A stretch of 64,000 nt of DNA from Campylorhamphus procurvoides (Eukaryota > Chordata > Aves > Passeriformes > Dendrocolaptidae), in NCBI GenBank assembly GCA_013396655.1, contig WBMV01002647.1:319288-383287 (forward strand). The letters are read 5' to 3'. Both the position numbers and the translations under genes were made by a program. A model generated the notes under the pieces. The model was given only the letters and a program-made list of their open reading frames with translations. It was not told the DNA's origin and made no database searches. Position 1 is the first letter of the stretch, and each line of letters begins with the position of its first letter. This document shows, one piece after another, positions 63,237 to 64,000 of this stretch.

Positions 63237-63456
63237 GGAGCTGTGAGATAACCTTCCAAGAAGCCAGCAACATACATGATATCTTCATTCCTTAAGGTCT
63301 GACTGCCATAACCTGCTCTGATCTCCAGGACTCCCCAGCCTGTTTTCTGTATACTGTTGTTGTAGAAGCCATAAGCATCTCCACTCCTGTCCAGCGTATT
63401 CTTGACCTGAAGTGTTTTTTCAGCTCTATTCCAGTATACAGTTGCATAGCGGATTT
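63237..63456 (-). CDS. PLBD1: PLBD1 exon 2: start of mature phospholipase B-like domain
   Basis: 220 nt. The acceptor reads ccaccatag and the donor GTAAGT on the minus strand. It begins two bases into a codon, so it needs one base from the missing exon 1, and ends two bases into the codon of a proline. Encoded residues include [35 protein letters not shown] and [11 protein letters not shown], then [12 protein letters not shown]. These are highly conserved across PLBD1 and PLBD2. A possible N-glycosylation site is NNS. No signal peptide is present here, which places it in exon 1 outside the window. Confidence 0.96.
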
Positions 63457-64000
63457 CTATGGTGGAGAAGAAAGGGGGCAAGAGAAACAAACAAACATAA
63501 GCAGGTATTTTCTATCCAATACTGAAACGTCAAGGCAATATTATGGCAATTAAAAAAAGTTAATTTTATACCTCTCCATCAGTTTTACTTCTACTATGGA
63601 GATCAACACTAATGTTAATGTACTGAAAAAAGGCATGCGAACTAACTGGAGTTTTACAAAAGCTTACACTAAATATTCTCATGTTATTCTTCTGGAAATT
63701 ATCTACACCTCTCTCCAACATACCTGAGTGCTAACATAAAATTCATAAAAGAATTTCCTTACCTGGTCCAGAAGACAATCTATACAAATCTTACTGAAAA
63801 TAACTTTAGAAGACAGCAACTGCAAGGGATCATAAACTACTCTTGACATTCTTGTGCATCTAAAAATTCAAAAAGTTGCAAAAGTTTTCAAAACTGACTT
63901 TCTGGGAAATTAATCCTGGAGATGGCATAACAGAAGCACTAGGACTCAGTGGATCACCAGCTTAAAGACAAAAGCGCCACAGGTATGCAATCCTTTGTAA
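63457..64000 (-). other. PLBD1: PLBD1 intron 1, 3' end
   Basis: No GC-rich first exon, signal-peptide coding sequence or CpG island is visible up to the window end, so exon 1 and the promoter lie further upstream of the gene, beyond 64000. Confidence 0.7.

Larger units (their letters stand above)
32098..64000 (-). other. PLBD1: PLBD1 gene, exons 2-11 and introns (exon 1 outside window)
   Basis: Phospholipase B domain containing 1, on the minus strand and lacking only its first exon. The family are N-terminal-nucleophile hydrolases of lysosomes and secretory granules. The precursor is cleaved just before a conserved cysteine, which becomes the catalytic residue acting on phospholipid acyl chains. 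Ten exons join in frame over nine introns to give 517 residues. The human protein is about 553 residues including signal peptide, so the coding part is complete apart from roughly the first 40. The key motif [11 protein letters not shown] puts the cysteine at residue 197 of the visible part. Introns are 6704, 1873, 6675, 1126, 6451, 112, 3827, 1702 and 1248 bp in transcription order. The promoter lies beyond 64000. Confidence 0.96.

Overview
The window looks like a nuclear chromosome segment of a bird, most likely a passerine. It holds the ends of two protein-coding genes that converge tail to tail. Evidence for a bird is the vertebrate exon/intron structure, scattered 3' fragments of CR1 LINEs, and protein sequences close to but distinct from the mammalian orthologues. 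Evidence for a passerine is inferred from two repeats: a fragment joining a tRNA-Ile-like head to a CR1 tail (57074-57178, minus strand), and a 570-bp solo LTR of a type common in passerines (34410-34979).

Plus strand, 1 to about 27885: the 3' part of ATF7IP (MCAF1/AM), the chromatin cofactor of the SETDB1 H3K9 methyltransferase. Bases 1-12100 are read as one long AT-rich intron. Five coding exons follow (12101-12179, 17112-17288, 18227-18424, 21307-21419, 22832-23248). They encode the SUMO-interacting motif, a proline-rich linker and the C-terminal fibronectin type III domain. Reading frames join exactly across all four introns, giving 327 residues before the stop. A long 3' UTR (about 4.6 kb to the most distal good poly(A) signal) carries alternative poly(A) signals, two Pumilio-type motifs and two TA microsatellites.

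27886 to about 32100: intergenic, with no gene or confident repeat recognised.

Minus strand, about 32100 to 64000: PLBD1, a secreted or lysosomal phospholipase B-like Ntn-hydrolase. Ten coding exons (human exons 2-11 by comparison from memory) lie between 63456 and 32183. All nine splice junctions keep frame and give 517 residues ending at a stop. The first exon, with the signal peptide and promoter, lies beyond 64000. Introns hold the solo LTR (intron 9, same orientation as the gene), a near-perfect 115-bp inverted repeat (intron 4), the tRNA/CR1 SINE and a CR1 fragment (intron 2).

The neighbour order ATF7IP-PLBD1 matches the arrangement known on human chromosome 12p13. The two genes are not functionally linked as far as is known: one acts in nuclear heterochromatin, the other in lysosomes or secretion. 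No CRISPR array, operon, tRNA/rRNA gene or clearly novel system was seen. The most interesting items are small-scale: a tandem splice acceptor in ATF7IP, a candidate frame-breaking exon in its first visible intron, the inverted repeat, the SINE, a longer and cysteine-containing loop before the PLBD1 processing site, and its short C-terminus. Comparisons with human proteins are from memory, not from an alignment.
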